The notes below the pieces were generated by a model. The model was not told the DNA's origin, ran no database searches, and worked only from the letters and a program-made list of their open reading frames with translations. 48,029 nt of DNA from Ammonifex sp. (GTDB lineage Bacteria; Bacillota; Desulfotomaculia; Desulfotomaculales; Ammonificaceae), in assembly GCA_003604985.1 (NCBI GenBank), contig QZIW01000034.1:1-48029 (forward strand), given 5' to 3'. Each line of letters opens with the position of its first letter. Position 1 is the stretch's first letter. Shown in pieces: positions 1 through 10,427 of the stretch. The position numbers and the translations under genes were made by a program.

Positions 1-28
1 TTCTGAATTCTGTTCCTACCCCCGTAGG

Positions 29-1462
29 CTATACCTTCTTCCACCTTACCCCTTCCGGGGTGTCCTCCAAAACAACGCCTATCTCTTTAAGCCCCTCGCG
101 GATCTGATCCGCGACAGCCCAGTCCTTTCTGAGTCTGGCCTCCTGCCGTACGGCGATAATCAGGTCCAAAAGCCGCGCAGCAAAGTCATCGTCGCCCGCG
201 GTCTTTTCGAACGACGGTTTCCCTTCTTTCTCCGGGAATATCCCGAGAACATGGTTGAAAGCGCTGAACAGGTCCATCGCCTGCTCCAGCACCTTTCTGG
301 ACGGCAGCGGCACCGCATGGAGCACGGTATTCACTTCCCGCACCAGGTCAAAGTAGCAGGCCAGGGCACGCGCGCTGTTGAAATCGTCGTCCATCGCCGC
401 CCTGAACTCGGCGTCCAGGCCGCTCAAGCTATCCGCTAAGATGTCGCCCGCATCTCCGCCGGGTGTCGCCCTGGCAATTGCTTCAGTCAACAGGCCGAAG
501 CAGTTCTTCAGGCGCTCGACACCGCGGACCGCGGCCTCGAGGTACTCCGGGGCGTAATCGAGGGGGCTCCGGTAGTGCGTGCCGAGCAGGAAAAGCCTTA
601 CCGCCGGCGCCGGGTAGCGTTCAAGCACCTCCCGGACCAGAAACACGTTGCCGATGGACTTTGACATTTTTTCCTGCCGCACGGTAATAAAGCCGTTGTG
701 GAGCCAGTACCGGGCAAAAGGTTTCCCGGTCGCAGCCTCGGATTGCGCGATCTCGTTCTCGTGGTGGGGAAAAACGAGGTCGGCGCCGCCGCCGTGAATG
801 TCAAAGTCAGCCCCGAGGTATTTGAGAGCCATCGCCGAACACTCGATGTGCCATCCCGGACGCCCTTCTCCCCACGGGCTAGGCCATTTCGGCTCTCCCG
901 GTTTGGCCGCCTTCCAGAGTGCGAAGTCGAGCGGGTCGCGTTTGTTTTCCCCGGGCTCAACCCGTGCCCCGGCCAGCATCTCGTCCGGCGAACGGCCGGA
1001 GAGTTTACCGTAGTCCGGGTAACGTCTGACGCTGAAGTAAGCGTCGCCGCCGGCTGCGTACGCAAATCCTTTGGCCACCAGGCTCTCTATCAGGCTGATT
1101 ATCTCCTCGATGTGCTCGGAAACCCTGGGGTGAACATCGGCCCTCAAGATGTTCAGTCTGTCGGCATCTTCGTAGTACGCCTCGGTATACTTCAGGGCCA
1201 AGGCGTGCGGCGCCGTTCCTTCCTCCGCGGCCCTCTTGATGATCTTGTCGTCGACGTCGGTAAAGTTTTGTACTAAAATTACCTTAAACCCGCAGTATTC
1301 CAGATACCTGCGGATTGTATCGAAAAGCACGAACGTCCTGGCGTTCCCCAGGTGGATGTAGTTGTATGTTGTCGGACCGCACACGTACATCCGTACACGC
1401 CCGGGTTCCGCCGGTATTAACTGTTCTTTCCTTCTGGACAGGGTATTATATACTTCAATCAA
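29..1462 (-). CDS. cysS: Cysteinyl-tRNA synthetase (CysRS)
   Basis: Charges tRNA-Cys with cysteine in the cytosol (class I aminoacyl-tRNA synthetase). The 477 residues are full family length. Visible motifs are the Zn-site CGP near residue 28, the HIGH-type box HLGN, the GWHIECSAM stretch with a zinc Cys, and KMSKS (as KMSKSIGN) near residue 270; the helical C-terminal anticodon-binding part follows. The start is TTG, preceded by GGGAGAGG at suitable distance. It lies about 40 bp after cysE on the same strand, so the two are probably co-transcribed, as in many Firmicutes. No T-box leader was recognised upstream of either gene. Confidence 0.97.
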   Translation of the reverse strand: MIEVYNTLSRRKEQLIPAEPGRVRMYVCGPTTYNYIHLGNARTFVLFDTIRRYLEYCGFKVILVQNFTDVDDKIIKRAAEEGTAPHALALKYTEAYYEDADRLNILRADVHPRVSEHIEEIISLIESLVAKGFAYAAGGDAYFSVRRYPDYGKLSGRSPDEMLAGARVEPGENKRDPLDFALWKAAKPGEPKWPSPWGEGRPGWHIECSAMALKYLGADFDIHGGGADLVFPHHENEIAQSEAATGKPFARYWLHNGFITVRQEKMSKSIGNVFLVREVLERYPAPAVRLFLLGTHYRSPLDYAPEYLEAAVRGVERLKNCFGLLTEAIARATPGGDAGDILADSLSGLDAEFRAAMDDDFNSARALACYFDLVREVNTVLHAVPLPSRKVLEQAMDLFSAFNHVLGIFPEKEGKPSFEKTAGDDDFAARLLDLIIAVRQEARLRKDWAVADQIREGLKEIGVVLEDTPEGVRWKKV

Positions 1463-1502
1463 CGTTTTCCTCTCCCGCAGTCAATAAGTACATGCAGATT
1501 AA

Positions 1503-2159
1503 TCATTTCCCGTCCACCCGCTCCTCCAGTGCTTCTACCTGAGCCTTCAGGCGCGCCACTTCTTCCTCAAGCCTGGTCATCATTTCGGTCACCGGGTCGG
1601 GCAGCAGATCGTGGCGCAGATCTACAGCCTCGCGTATCCTTTGACCATCCCGTACCACCACTCTCCCGGGCACACCCACAACCGTACAGTTTGGCGGCAC
1701 GGGCTTTAAGACTACGGAGCCGGCACCGATCTTGGAGTTGTCGCCGACCGTGAAGGAACCGAGGACCTTTGCCCCGGCACTGATGACCACGTTGTTGCCG
1801 ATGGTGGGGTGTCGCTTGCCTTTGTCCTTCCCGGTGCCTCCGAGTGTAACGCCCTGATAAAGCGAAACGTTGTCCATGATCTCGGTGGTCTCACCGATTA
1901 CCACACCGGCGCCGTGGTCGATGAAAAAGCCCCGCCCGATCTTGGCGCCCGGGTGAATTTCGATACCGGTCAGCAACCGGGCCAGGTGAGAAAGCAAACG
2001 CGCGGCTGTGAACAGCCGCCGCCGGTAAAGGCGGTGCGCGACGCGGTAAAACCAGATGGCGTGCAGACCCGGATAGCAAAGGAGTACTTCCAAAACGTTT
2101 TTCGCGGCAGGGTCGCGCTCGAAAACCACCCTGATGTCTTCTTTGAGCCGCTTTAGCAC
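1503..2159 (-). CDS. cysE: Serine O-acetyltransferase
   Basis: Makes O-acetylserine from serine and acetyl-CoA, the first step of cysteine synthesis. The 218 residues hold an N-terminal helical part ([18 protein letters not shown]), the left-handed beta-helix hexapeptide repeats with [10 protein letters not shown] and [16 protein letters not shown], and a short C-terminal coiled-coil tail rich in Glu/Arg/Leu. This is the short epsC-type enzyme of Gram-positives. The start is GTG with GGGAGG about 8 bases upstream. It precedes cysS, linking cysteine supply with tRNA charging. A good sigma-A promoter lies just upstream, so cysE-cysS can be transcribed separately from ispDF. Confidence 0.95.
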   Translation of the reverse strand: MLKRLKEDIRVVFERDPAAKNVLEVLLCYPGLHAIWFYRVAHRLYRRRLFTAARLLSHLARLLTGIEIHPGAKIGRGFFIDHGAGVVIGETTEIMDNVSLYQGVTLGGTGKDKGKRHPTIGNNVVISAGAKVLGSFTVGDNSKIGAGSVVLKPVPPNCTVVGVPGRVVVRDGQRIREAVDLRHDLLPDPVTEMMTRLEEEVARLKAQVEALEERVDGK

Positions 2160-2180
2160 CGTCAGCCTCCCGTATCAGGA

Positions 2181-2209
2181 ATTATAGCACCACTACGTTG
2201 CGGCGTAAA
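2181..2209 (-). promoter_or_regulatory. Sigma-A promoter for cysE-cysS
   Basis: On the minus strand TTTACG and TATAAT are separated by 17 bp, and a TGC immediately before TATAAT makes an extended -10. It sits about 20 bp upstream of the cysE start codon. Seen directly; activity is inferred. Confidence 0.6.
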
Positions 2210-2297
2210 CAACAGTGAACACGTGCTTACAGTAACGTTATCCTGGCATCACCGCCGCCGGTTCGCCTTTCCCGACCGCTTACTTTTGCCTCTCAGC

Positions 2298-3464
2298 TCA
2301 CGTCCGGTGTAAGAGCGCCACGGCGTACGCCGCGATCCCTTCGCCACGGCCCGCATAACCAAGGCCTTCGGTCGTGGTGGCCTTAATGTTTATCCGGGAA
2401 GCGGGAAGCTCGAGAACGGCGGCGAGGTTGGCGACCATCCGGTCTGCGTAAGGCGCTATTTTCGGCCTCTGGGCGACCACAACGGCGTCGGCGTTAACGA
2501 CTCCGAAACCGCGGCCGTTCACGATCTTGCGCACCTCTGCCAACAAGGTAAGACTCGATATCCCCCGAAAAGCTTCGTCGGTCGGCGGAAAGTGCCGGCC
2601 GATATCCCCGGCACCGGCGGCGCCGAGCAGGGCATCCATCAGCGCGTGGCAGAGCACGTCGGCATCGGAATGCCCCTCGAGACCTTTTTCCCAAGGGATC
2701 GTCACCCCGCCCAGGATCAGCGGCCTGTCCGTAACTAACCGGTGGACGTCAAAACCGTAACCCACCCGCAGCGGGGTGCTTTCACCGGCCAGCGCCGCAG
2801 CGACCGTAAAGTCTTCCGGTGTGGTGATCTTAATGTTTTCGTACCCCCCGTGAACCATCTGGACCGGTAATCCCCGGCGTTCAACCAGAACCGCATCGTC
2901 GGAACCGTAGAAGCCCTCCTCGCGCGCCCTGCGGTGGGCTTCGAAGAGAATGTCAAAGCGGAAAACCTGGGGCGTTTGCGCCAGATACAACCTGTCCCGC
3001 GGCAGGGTTTCGACGACCAGACCCGAGGCATCTACAACCTTCACGGTGTCTTTGGCGGGCACACCCACTACCACCGCCCCGTATGAAACGGCCGCATCAA
3101 TGGCCTCTTTCACGATCTCCGGGTCTACCAACGGCCGGACCGCGTCGTGAACGATAACGATATCCGGAGGGCCGGGAAGGCATTGGAGTCCGGCCCAGAC
3201 GGAGTCCTGCCGGTGCTCACCCCCGGCGACCACGGCCGCGACCTTCCGGCACCCGGCCGGCGCTACGATTTCTTTCCGGCAGTAGTCTTCATCGCCCGGC
3301 GGCACGACGAGAACCACGCTGGCGACCGCCGCCTCTTTTTCAAAAATGGTAAGCGTCCGGCTTACCACCGGAAGGCCCCCCAAAAAACGATACTGTTTCT
3401 TGGAGCCGCCTCCCATCCGGACGCTCCGCCCTGCGGCAACAATCACCGCGCCAACCTCAACCAA
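2298..3464 (-). CDS. ispDF: Bifunctional IspD-IspF: MEP cytidylyltransferase / MEcPP synthase
   Basis: One 388-residue protein carries two non-consecutive steps of the MEP isoprenoid pathway. Residues 1-230 are IspD (nucleotide-binding [15 protein letters not shown], then HDAVRPLV), which couples CTP to 2-C-methylerythritol 4-phosphate. Residues about 231-388 are IspF (GYGFDVHRL metal site, [19 protein letters not shown]), which forms the cyclic diphosphate. The fusion is best known from proteobacteria but also occurs in some anaerobic Firmicutes. The start is TTG and overlaps the end of yacL by 8 bp, indicating translational coupling. The gltX gene that often sits between ispF and cysE in Firmicutes is absent here. 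Confidence 0.95.
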   Translation of the reverse strand: MVEVGAVIVAAGRSVRMGGGSKKQYRFLGGLPVVSRTLTIFEKEAAVASVVLVVPPGDEDYCRKEIVAPAGCRKVAAVVAGGEHRQDSVWAGLQCLPGPPDIVIVHDAVRPLVDPEIVKEAIDAAVSYGAVVVGVPAKDTVKVVDASGLVVETLPRDRLYLAQTPQVFRFDILFEAHRRAREEGFYGSDDAVLVERRGLPVQMVHGGYENIKITTPEDFTVAAALAGESTPLRVGYGFDVHRLVTDRPLILGGVTIPWEKGLEGHSDADVLCHALMDALLGAAGAGDIGRHFPPTDEAFRGISSLTLLAEVRKIVNGRGFGVVNADAVVVAQRPKIAPYADRMVANLAAVLELPASRINIKATTTEGLGYAGRGEGIAAYAVALLHRT

Positions 3465-4581
3465 CCGCGTTCACCCCGTCAAGCTTGGTCTGCCCTGCTT
3501 CTTCCCGCAGCGTCTTCGGCTTCGCGAAAATCATTCTGCCCGCTGTTGTCTGGAGGACGCTGGTCACCGCGACCTTGACGGGCTGACCGATATGTTTCTT
3601 CCCGCCGTCGACGACAATCATCGTTCCGTCGTCCAGGTAACCCACTCCTTGTCCTGCTTCCTTACCGTCGCGGACAACGTGGACCACCATTTCCTCGCCT
3701 GGAAGCACTATCGGCCGGAGCGCATTGGCCAATTCGTTCACGTTCAAGACCTTGACACCTTGTAATTCCGCGACTTTATTAAGGTTAAAATCGGTGGTGA
3801 CAATCTTGCCTCCTATTCTTTTTGCAAGTTGGACAAGTTTCGCATCGACCTCCGCCAAGTCCGTAAGGTCTTGAACATTCTCGAGTACCTGCACCTTCAC
3901 CTGAGCTTCTTTTCTGATCCGGTTTAATATATCCAAACCCCGCCGGCCGCGGTTCCTTTTCAAAATGTCGTTGGAGTCGGCTATGTGTTGCAACTCATCC
4001 AGGATAAATATTGGAATCACCAGCGTCCCTTCGATGAACCCACTTGCACAAAGGTCGGCGATGCGCCCGTCAATGATCGCGCTGGTGTCCAAAACCTTGA
4101 CTTGCACGGGGACCCGGCTTTCTTTTCCGGATTTGTCCCTGGTAAGCCTGGGTAACGAGGCAAGCATCCCCCAAAACTCCTCGCGCTTCTTCACACCGAT
4201 TGAAAAACCCAGGTAACCCAATAATACCGTCGCCCCAAGCCAAATTGCCTTCCCGACCCATCCCAAGGCACTCAGGATGGTACCGAATAAATTTGCAATT
4301 ATAAGTCCGACAATCAACCCGAGAACTCCCGCCAAAAGGTCGGCAACCGGCATGCGCTGAAGATACTGCTCTCCCTTGGTGGCAATCCAGACGGCCCCGT
4401 TAATCAAACGGGGCGCAAGCAAAACGCCGGCTATTAATCCCAATGCGGTGAGCACACAAACGATACCGATTCCTACTAAAGCGGGGAAATCCCTTAACCG
4501 TAAAAACAAAAGGCCAAGGATAACTCCACCGGAGCCAAAAAGTAGAAACAAAATGGAAAATACCGCTCTCCGAATAAGAAT
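3457..4581 (-). CDS. yacL: PIN/TRAM-domain membrane protein, YacL family
   Basis: Membrane-anchored putative ribonuclease. About four hydrophobic helices occupy residues 1-130. A PIN nuclease domain follows ([10 protein letters not shown], acidic [21 protein letters not shown]), then a C-terminal TRAM-like beta domain. The cellular role of the family is not settled. The ORF track starts at a GTG (4590), but that GTG is inside a perfect GGAGGTGA Shine-Dalgarno. Exactly 8 bases after GGAGG comes ATT at 4581, which would give [16 protein letters not shown] and resembles YacL N-termini, so I place a rare ATT start there. It lies between the carD terminator and ispDF. Confidence 0.88.
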   Translation of the reverse strand: MLIRRAVFSILFLLFGSGGVILGLLFLRLRDFPALVGIGIVCVLTALGLIAGVLLAPRLINGAVWIATKGEQYLQRMPVADLLAGVLGLIVGLIIANLFGTILSALGWVGKAIWLGATVLLGYLGFSIGVKKREEFWGMLASLPRLTRDKSGKESRVPVQVKVLDTSAIIDGRIADLCASGFIEGTLVIPIFILDELQHIADSNDILKRNRGRRGLDILNRIRKEAQVKVQVLENVQDLTDLAEVDAKLVQLAKRIGGKIVTTDFNLNKVAELQGVKVLNVNELANALRPIVLPGEEMVVHVVRDGKEAGQGVGYLDDGTMIVVDGGKKHIGQPVKVAVTSVLQTTAGRMIFAKPKTLREEAGQTKLDGVNAVG

Positions 4582-4695
4582 ATAGTTCACCTCCCTTCTT
4601 TAGGTAGTTATCTTTACGTTCTGCCCTAATTATACGGCTTGAACACGGCATCTTCAAGGATGGTTTCCGGAACGGCCTTAACCGGCCCCCGAAAT

Positions 4696-4724
4696 AAAAA
4701 AACGCCAGTTTTTGCTGGCGTTTT
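4696..4724 (-). terminator. Intrinsic terminator after carD
   Basis: The 8-bp perfect stem AACGCCAG / CTGGCGTT with a 6-base loop is flanked by a T-run on the minus strand (and a shorter one on the plus strand). It lies between carD and yacL, so downstream genes would depend on read-through or another promoter. Confidence 0.85.
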
Positions 4725-4729
4725 CTCAG

Positions 4730-5206
4730 TTAGGCGAACGTTATGTCGAGAAGGCCTTTTGCTTTATCTTCTTCCAGTTCGGTCGCCAGGACCAGCTCGC
4801 TTATCAGGATCTGTTTGGCGTTTTCCAGCATCCGTTTCTCCCCTGAGGACAAACCTTTCTCCCGTTCCCTCCTGGCAAGGTTACGCACAACTTCGGCTAC
4901 CGCGTATATATTTCCGCTCTTTATCTTTTCGAGGTTGGCGCGGTAACGGTGGTTCCAGTTAGTGGGCATCGCACTCCCGGAAGATTTCAAGAGTTTCAAT
5001 ACCTTGCCGACGTCCTGTTTGTCGATTACCTGCCGGAGTCCTATACCTTCACCGTTGGCGATCGGTATCATAACCTTCATGTTTCCGACCGGAAGCCTCA
5101 GCACGTAGTAATCCTTCTTTTCTCCAAGGACTTCTTCCTCTTCGATGGCCTCGATTACCCCCGCACCGTGCATTGGATAAACAACCTTGTCGCCTATCTT
5201 GAACAA
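4730..5206 (-). CDS. carD: CarD/CdnL-family RNA polymerase-binding regulator
   Basis: Binds the RNA polymerase beta subunit through an N-terminal TRCF-interaction-like (Tudor) domain and stabilises open complexes at promoters, by family knowledge. The 158 residues begin FKIGDKVVYPMHGAGVIEAI, the hallmark of the family, and continue into an all-helical C-terminal DNA-contacting domain. The start is TTG with AGGGAGGTG upstream. Two consensus promoters precede it and a strong terminator follows it, so it can be expressed well above its downstream neighbours. It sits between disA and yacL as in related Firmicutes. Confidence 0.93.
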   Translation of the reverse strand: MFKIGDKVVYPMHGAGVIEAIEEEEVLGEKKDYYVLRLPVGNMKVMIPIANGEGIGLRQVIDKQDVGKVLKLLKSSGSAMPTNWNHRYRANLEKIKSGNIYAVAEVVRNLARREREKGLSSGEKRMLENAKQILISELVLATELEEDKAKGLLDITFA

Positions 5207-5244
5207 TTCGACACCTCCCTGAAGCTATGCACGCTCATAAAACA

Positions 5245-5273
5245 AATATATCACCGGCCGCCGGTTCTGTCAA
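5245..5273 (-). promoter_or_regulatory. Proximal sigma-A promoter of carD (P2)
   Basis: Minus-strand TTGACA and TATATT are separated by exactly 17 bp. It lies about 40 bp upstream of the carD TTG start. The -35 is perfect and the -10 differs from consensus at one position. Confidence 0.75.
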
Positions 5274-5282
5274 GAGCAGAGC

Positions 5283-5311
5283 ATTTTAACATATCCCTCT
5301 GCAGGTGTCAA
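5283..5311 (-). promoter_or_regulatory. Distal sigma-A promoter of carD (P1)
   Basis: Minus-strand TTGACA and TAAAAT are separated by exactly 17 bp. It lies 38 bp upstream of P2, inside the disA-carD gap. Together they form a tandem promoter pair. Confidence 0.75.
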
Positions 5312-5336
5312 TTATTTTTGGCGCCCAAGCGAAATT

Positions 5337-6395
5337 TTACCGGTACCGGTCCTGCAACAGCTGATTCCAGTAACGTTTTAACCCTTCTTTGATCAACCGG
5401 GCCCGCGCCTCACCGATTCCCTCGACATCGTCGAGTTCTTCGATCGAAGCCTGAAGAATTCGGCTGAAGTTGCCGAAAGTGCGCACAATGTTCTCGGTAA
5501 CCGGGAAAGGCAGGCGCGGAATCCGGCTTAAAATCCGGTATCCACGGGGAGAAACGACTTGCTCCAGGATCCCGGCCCCCCCGGAAAACCCTAAAACCCG
5601 GGCTATTAAAGACAGGTCTAAGAGGTCTTCAGCGGGCCAACTCCCGATAATACCGAGAATGTCTTTAGGCGGTTTGTCTTCGGCCACGGAATAGTCCTGA
5701 ATGATCAGCAGGCCTTCGTTCTCAATATTGGTCACCAGTTCCTCGACCTGCATTACGATCAAACGGCTTTCGCTCCCCAGTTCCGCGACGTAAAGTTCTA
5801 TCTCCTTGACTATCCGGAGGGTCATTTCGGTGCGCTGGATCGCCTTTGTGACTTCGAACAGCGTCACCGCATCTTCAAATTCGAGCACGGTCAGGTTGAC
5901 AACCGCCTGGTTCAGCACAGTCCGGTATTTTTCAAGAGTCTGTACCGCCTGGTTGGCTTTGGCCAGAACCACTTCCAGATCGCGCAAGACGTATTTTGTG
6001 GACCCTTTATAAACCGTAATCACACCGCGCCGCTGGGAAATCGAGATGACCAGCGTACCGGTCTGTTTGGCGACCCGTTCCGCGGTCCGGTGCCGGATAC
6101 CGGTTTCAGAGGACGGGATGCTTAAATCGGGAATAAGCTGGGTATTAGCGGCCACGATCCGTTTCCCGTCTTGACTTACGATAATGGCCCCGTCCATCTT
6201 TGCCAGTTCGTAAAGTCGCGCGGCCGAAAACTCCGCGTTCACCAGAAACCCGCCCTCGGCTATTTCCTTGACCTGGTCGGTGTCACCAAACACGATAAGC
6301 GCTCCGCTTTTGGAACGGAGGATATGCTCCAGGCCTTCCCTGAGCGGCGTCCCCGGCGCCACCAGGCGCAAAATCCTTACTATCTGTCTCTCCAT
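5337..6395 (-). CDS. disA: DNA integrity scanning diadenylate cyclase DisA
   Basis: Makes c-di-AMP from two ATP and scans DNA for branched structures. The N-terminal DAC domain shows DGAIIVSQDG and the RHRTAER nucleotide-binding motif; a helical spine and a C-terminal helix-hairpin-helix DNA-binding region follow (VEGIGEARARLIKEGLKRY). The track starts at 6419, but the second Met at 6395 has GAGGGGG five bases upstream and gives 352 residues, the usual length; the first Met has only a weak distant site. It lies just downstream of radA, as in Bacillus, where RadA partners DisA during DNA repair and spore development. Confidence 0.95.
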   Translation of the reverse strand: MERQIVRILRLVAPGTPLREGLEHILRSKSGALIVFGDTDQVKEIAEGGFLVNAEFSAARLYELAKMDGAIIVSQDGKRIVAANTQLIPDLSIPSSETGIRHRTAERVAKQTGTLVISISQRRGVITVYKGSTKYVLRDLEVVLAKANQAVQTLEKYRTVLNQAVVNLTVLEFEDAVTLFEVTKAIQRTEMTLRIVKEIELYVAELGSESRLIVMQVEELVTNIENEGLLIIQDYSVAEDKPPKDILGIIGSWPAEDLLDLSLIARVLGFSGGAGILEQVVSPRGYRILSRIPRLPFPVTENIVRTFGNFSRILQASIEELDDVEGIGEARARLIKEGLKRYWNQLLQDRYR

Positions 6396-6560
6396 CAAAT
6401 CCCCCTCTAATCCGGCCATCGCACGTCGGACCCTGAAACCGGCATTTAGTACGGCGTTTGAAGTGCCTTAACCGTTCAATAAATCTTAGCCTCTATCAAA
6501 TATTTGTGGCGAGCGACACAACCTTAAAAAATCCAACCTTAAATCTCCGGCCTTTTACCT

Positions 6561-7889
6561 CTATTCCAGGGCAGCCTCCAAAGCGTCGCCAAGGGTGTCC
6601 ACCTGAACGGTTTCAAGGTAATCCTGAACCTCGCGTGCGGCGCAAACGACCGCCCGCCTGAAGCCCAACTTCGCCGCTTCTTTCAACCGGGCATTGAGCG
6701 CGTTGACGGGGCGTACTTCACCGGTAAGGCCCACCTCACCGACAACCACCGTACCCGGTAGCACCGCCGCCTCCCGGTAGCTTGAGGCCACGGCTACAGC
6801 TACCGCCAAATCGGCCGCGGGCTCGGTTATTTTTACCCCGCCAACAGCGTTTATGTAAGTATCGCAGTGCCCCAGTTTAAGTCCGACCTTTTTGTCGAGA
6901 ACCGCGATTAACAGCGTCGCCCTGTTAACATCGTAACCTGTCGCCATCCTCCGCGGCATACCGTAAGGGTTCGCGCTCACAAGCGCCTGCACTTCCACCA
7001 AAAGCGGCCGTGTTCCTTGCAGGGTCGGTACCACCACCGAACCCACCACCGCCTCTTCCTGCCTGGCGCCGTGGAAAAGGGCCGAAGGATTAGGCACATC
7101 GACCAACCCTTCTTCCCGCATCTCAAAAACCCCTATCTCGTCTGTCGCGCCAAAACGATTCTTGACCCCGCGGAGAATGCGGTAGTTGTGGTGCCGGTCT
7201 CCCTCAAGGTAAAGTACCACGTCAACCGCGTGCTCCAGCAGCCTGGGCCCGGCCAGGATGCCGTCTTTGGTCACGTGGCCGATAAGGAATACCGGCGTTT
7301 CTGTGCCCTTCGCCACCTGCTGGAACTCCGCCGCACATTCCCGGACCTGGGCAACGCTGCCGGGCACTGCCTGGACTTGCGACCGCGAGGTCGTTTGGAT
7401 CGAGTCGATTATCACCGCGGCCGGATTGAGCGAAGCGATGTGTTCCTTGATGACGTCCACATCGGTCTCTGATGCAATGTAAATGTTGGCGCCGCGGATA
7501 CCCAGGCGCTTGGCCCGCAAAGAGACCTGCCGGGCCGATTCTTCACCGGTGGCGTAAAGCACCGTTCCCCGGCCGCAGAGGCATTCCGCGGTCTGCAGGA
7601 GCAAGGTCGATTTTCCGATCCCGGGATCGCCGCCGATGAGGACCAGCGAGCCGGGTACCACCCCGCCGCCGAGAACCCGGTCAAATTCGGTGATCCCCGT
7701 AGGCAAACGGGCGTCTTCCGCCGCCACCTCTGTCAAAGAATGAAGTGCGCTTCCCTCCCTGGCTGATTTACGGTTAGAAACTGCCTTTGCCGCGACGAAA
7801 GAGTCCCAGTTGCCGCATGCCGGGCATCGGCCAACCCACCGGGGTGACTGGTAACCGCAAGCAGTACACTGAAAATCGGTTTTGCTCAT
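6561..7889 (-). CDS. radA: DNA repair protein RadA (Sms)
   Basis: RecA-like helicase that processes recombination intermediates. The 442 residues comprise a four-cysteine zinc finger at the N-terminus (CTACGYQSPRWVGRCPACG), a RecA-type ATPase with Walker A GGDPGIGKST, the RadA signature KNRFG, and a Lon-protease-like C-terminal domain. The ATG start has GGGGG about 7 bases upstream. The 150-200 bp gaps to clpC and disA suggest it can be expressed on its own. Confidence 0.96.
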   Translation of the reverse strand: MSKTDFQCTACGYQSPRWVGRCPACGNWDSFVAAKAVSNRKSAREGSALHSLTEVAAEDARLPTGITEFDRVLGGGVVPGSLVLIGGDPGIGKSTLLLQTAECLCGRGTVLYATGEESARQVSLRAKRLGIRGANIYIASETDVDVIKEHIASLNPAAVIIDSIQTTSRSQVQAVPGSVAQVRECAAEFQQVAKGTETPVFLIGHVTKDGILAGPRLLEHAVDVVLYLEGDRHHNYRILRGVKNRFGATDEIGVFEMREEGLVDVPNPSALFHGARQEEAVVGSVVVPTLQGTRPLLVEVQALVSANPYGMPRRMATGYDVNRATLLIAVLDKKVGLKLGHCDTYINAVGGVKITEPAADLAVAVAVASSYREAAVLPGTVVVGEVGLTGEVRPVNALNARLKEAAKLGFRRAVVCAAREVQDYLETVQVDTLGDALEAALE

Positions 7890-7947
7890 ACCAAGCCCCC
7901 GGAGTTTAAAGAACTTAACCTACCCCTACATTTTAATAAAAAATTCA

Positions 7948-7981
7948 ACAAAACAAAAGACCCGCGGGCGACCCGCGGGAC
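7948..7981 (-). terminator. Intrinsic terminator after clpC
   Basis: A perfect GC-rich stem of two CCCGCGGG arms is separated by 3 bases and followed on the minus strand by a T-rich tract (TCTTTTGTTTTGT). It ends the ctsR-mcsA-mcsB-clpC operon. Confidence 0.85.
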
Positions 7982-7986
7982 TTCTG

Positions 7987-10413
7987 TTACCTGGCCTTTT
8001 TTACGACTACCTTCCCATCTTTGGCATCGACCACAACCTTATCCCCCTTGGCGAAAGTACCTTTCAGGAGTTCTTCAGACAGCTTATCTTCCACCATGCG
8101 TTGTATGGTGCGGCGCAAAGGTCGCGCACCGAATTTTTCGTCGATACCTTCCTGCGCCAGTAGTTCTTTAAGCCCTTCGGCGAATTCCACCGTAACGTTT
8201 TGCTCTTTAAGCCGCTTGGCAACGTCCTTCAGCATGAGACTGACAATTGCGTGAATGTGCTCTTGGGAGAGCGCGTGAAATACGATCATTTCGTCGACAC
8301 GGTTCAGGAACTCCGGTCGGAAGGTCCGGTGGAGTTCTTCCGTAACCTTTTCCTTCATCGCCTCGTAAGCTTGCCTCCGGTCTTCCTCCGCCCGGAAACC
8401 AAGCGGGCCGGTCTTGTGAAGAAACTGGACGCCGACGTTGGAGGTCATGATGATCACGGTATTCTTAAAGTCGACGGTGCGCCCCTTGGCGTCGGTCAGC
8501 CGGCCGTCTTCCATCACCTGAAGCAGGATGTTGAACACGTCAGGGTGCGCTTTCTCGATCTCATCAAGGAGTATTACCGTATACGGCCGCCTCCTTACGG
8601 ATTCAGTAAGCTGGCCGCCCTCTTCGTAGCCCACATAGCCCGGCGGCGCGCCGACCAGCCGGGAAACGGTGTGTCGCTCCATGTATTCAGACATGTCAAT
8701 CCGTACCGTCGCGTCCTCGTCACCGAACAGAACCTCAGCAAGGGCCTTGGCAAGTTCCGTTTTGCCGACACCCGTGGGGCCCAGGAAGATGAAACTACCG
8801 ATCGGGCGCCGCGGGTCCTTCAACCCCGCACGCGCCCGCCTGATGGCGCGGGATACGGCCGTAACCGCTTCATCCTGTCCTACCACCCGTTGGTGCAGCG
8901 TCTCTTCCATTTTCAAAAGCCGTTCGGTTTCCTCAACCTTCAGCTCTTTTACCGGAATGCCCGTCCAAGTCGAAGCGATCACCGCAATGTCGTCCTCCGC
9001 AACCTCCGGTACTCCCTCATCCTGCTTCTGACGCCAGTTCTGGCGGGCCGCTTCAATTTGGTCCCGCAACCGTGCCTCCTGGTCGCGCAGTTGGGCCGCT
9101 TTCTCAAACTCCTGCGCCGCTATCGACGCCTCCTTTTCTTTGCGCAACTCCTCAATGCCCTGCTCCATTTCCTTGAGGTCCGGCGGCGGCGTAAAAGCCC
9201 GCAGCCTTACCCTTGAAGCCGCTTCGTCGACAAGGTCGATTGCCTTATCGGGCAAAAAGCGGTCTGTAATGTACCGGTCCGAAAGTTTAGCCGCCGCTTC
9301 AATAGCGCCGTCCGTGATCCGGACCCGGTGGTGGGCCTCATAGCGGTCGCGGAGACCTTTCAAGATGGCTATTGTATCCTCCACCGAAGGTTCATTGATC
9401 ATTACCGGCTGAAACCGGCGTTCAAGTGCCGGATCGCGCTCGATATGCTTGCGGTACTCGTCCAAAGTGGTCGCGCCGATACACTGCAGCTCGCCGCGGG
9501 CCAGGGCGGGTTTCAAAATGTTGGCCGCGTCAATGGCTCCTTCCGCCGCGCCGGCGCCGATAAGGGTGTGCAGTTCATCGATGAAAACCACTACGTTCCC
9601 CGTCGTTTTTATTTCGTCGATAATCTTTTTCAGGCGCTCCTCAAACTCGCCCCGGTACTTCGTTCCCGCAACCACGGACGCCATGTCGAGCGCCACCACC
9701 CTTTTGTTTGCCAGCACGTCCGGAACCTTGCCGCTCGCGATGTGATGCGCGAGACCTTCGGCGATCGCGGTTTTTCCTACTCCCGGATCGCCGATCAGAA
9801 CAGGGTTGTTCTTTGTCCGCCTGCTTAAAATCTGGACCACACGCTCGATCTCCTGCTCCCGCCCGATGACGGGGTCAAGCCTGTCCTCCCGGGCCAGAGT
9901 GGTAAGGTCACGTGAGTATTGGTCCAGCGCCGGGGTCTTTTTACCCCCCGGCCCGCCCTTGGCGCCGCCACCCGTAATACCCGCACTCAGCGCCTCCGTT
10001 ACTGACGCGCGCACGCGTTCCAGTTCCACGCCCGAAGCCGCCAGGACGCGGGCGGCGATCCCTTCTCCCTCGCGGATCAGTCCAAGAAGGAGGTGCTCGG
10101 TCCCTACATAGTTGTGTCCAAGCCGGCGCGCTTCGTCAATGGCCAGCTCCAAAACACGCTTCGCCCTCGGAGTAAGGGTCACCTCCTGTGCGACCGGGCC
10201 CTGGCCCGGTTCCACTAACTGCTGCACCTGAGACCGAACCGCGTCGGGGTCCACCCCTATTTCCGTTAAGACCTTGGCCGCCACTCCTTCGCCCTCACGC
10301 AGGAGACCCAGCAATATGTGTTCCGTCCCAACGAAAGGATATTGCATCTGGCGCGCTTCTTCCTGCGCTAAAAGCAGCACCTTTTGCGCCCGCCGCGTAA
10401 ATCTGCCGAACAT
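7987..10413 (-). CDS. clpC: ATP-dependent Clp protease ATPase subunit ClpC
   Basis: AAA+ unfoldase that feeds arginine-phosphorylated and damaged proteins to ClpP. The 808 residues hold two N-terminal Clp repeats ([16 protein letters not shown] and [16 protein letters not shown]), AAA-1 with Walker [10 protein letters not shown], a central UVR-containing M-domain ([19 protein letters not shown]) that binds adaptors such as McsB/MecA, and AAA-2 with GPTGVGKTE and the C-terminal D2 domain. It starts at ATG with GGGAGG upstream. It is last gene of the class III heat-shock operon, 14 bp after mcsB, and is expected to be repressed by CtsR. Confidence 0.98.
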   Translation of the reverse strand: MFGRFTRRAQKVLLLAQEEARQMQYPFVGTEHILLGLLREGEGVAAKVLTEIGVDPDAVRSQVQQLVEPGQGPVAQEVTLTPRAKRVLELAIDEARRLGHNYVGTEHLLLGLIREGEGIAARVLAASGVELERVRASVTEALSAGITGGGAKGGPGGKKTPALDQYSRDLTTLAREDRLDPVIGREQEIERVVQILSRRTKNNPVLIGDPGVGKTAIAEGLAHHIASGKVPDVLANKRVVALDMASVVAGTKYRGEFEERLKKIIDEIKTTGNVVVFIDELHTLIGAGAAEGAIDAANILKPALARGELQCIGATTLDEYRKHIERDPALERRFQPVMINEPSVEDTIAILKGLRDRYEAHHRVRITDGAIEAAAKLSDRYITDRFLPDKAIDLVDEAASRVRLRAFTPPPDLKEMEQGIEELRKEKEASIAAQEFEKAAQLRDQEARLRDQIEAARQNWRQKQDEGVPEVAEDDIAVIASTWTGIPVKELKVEETERLLKMEETLHQRVVGQDEAVTAVSRAIRRARAGLKDPRRPIGSFIFLGPTGVGKTELAKALAEVLFGDEDATVRIDMSEYMERHTVSRLVGAPPGYVGYEEGGQLTESVRRRPYTVILLDEIEKAHPDVFNILLQVMEDGRLTDAKGRTVDFKNTVIIMTSNVGVQFLHKTGPLGFRAEEDRRQAYEAMKEKVTEELHRTFRPEFLNRVDEMIVFHALSQEHIHAIVSLMLKDVAKRLKEQNVTVEFAEGLKELLAQEGIDEKFGARPLRRTIQRMVEDKLSEELLKGTFAKGDKVVVDAKDGKVVVKKAR

Positions 10414-10427
10414 TTCTTCTACCTCCC

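Noticed and set aside
2160-2297. Possible T-box or cysteine-responsive leader before cysE-cysS
   Set aside because: No T-box consensus, specifier loop or antiterminator seen; an ordinary extended -10 promoter lies close to the start codon.
8200-9216. 338-residue plus-strand ORF antisense to clpC
   Set aside because: Shadow ORF; clpC is unambiguous and the antisense product resembles no family.
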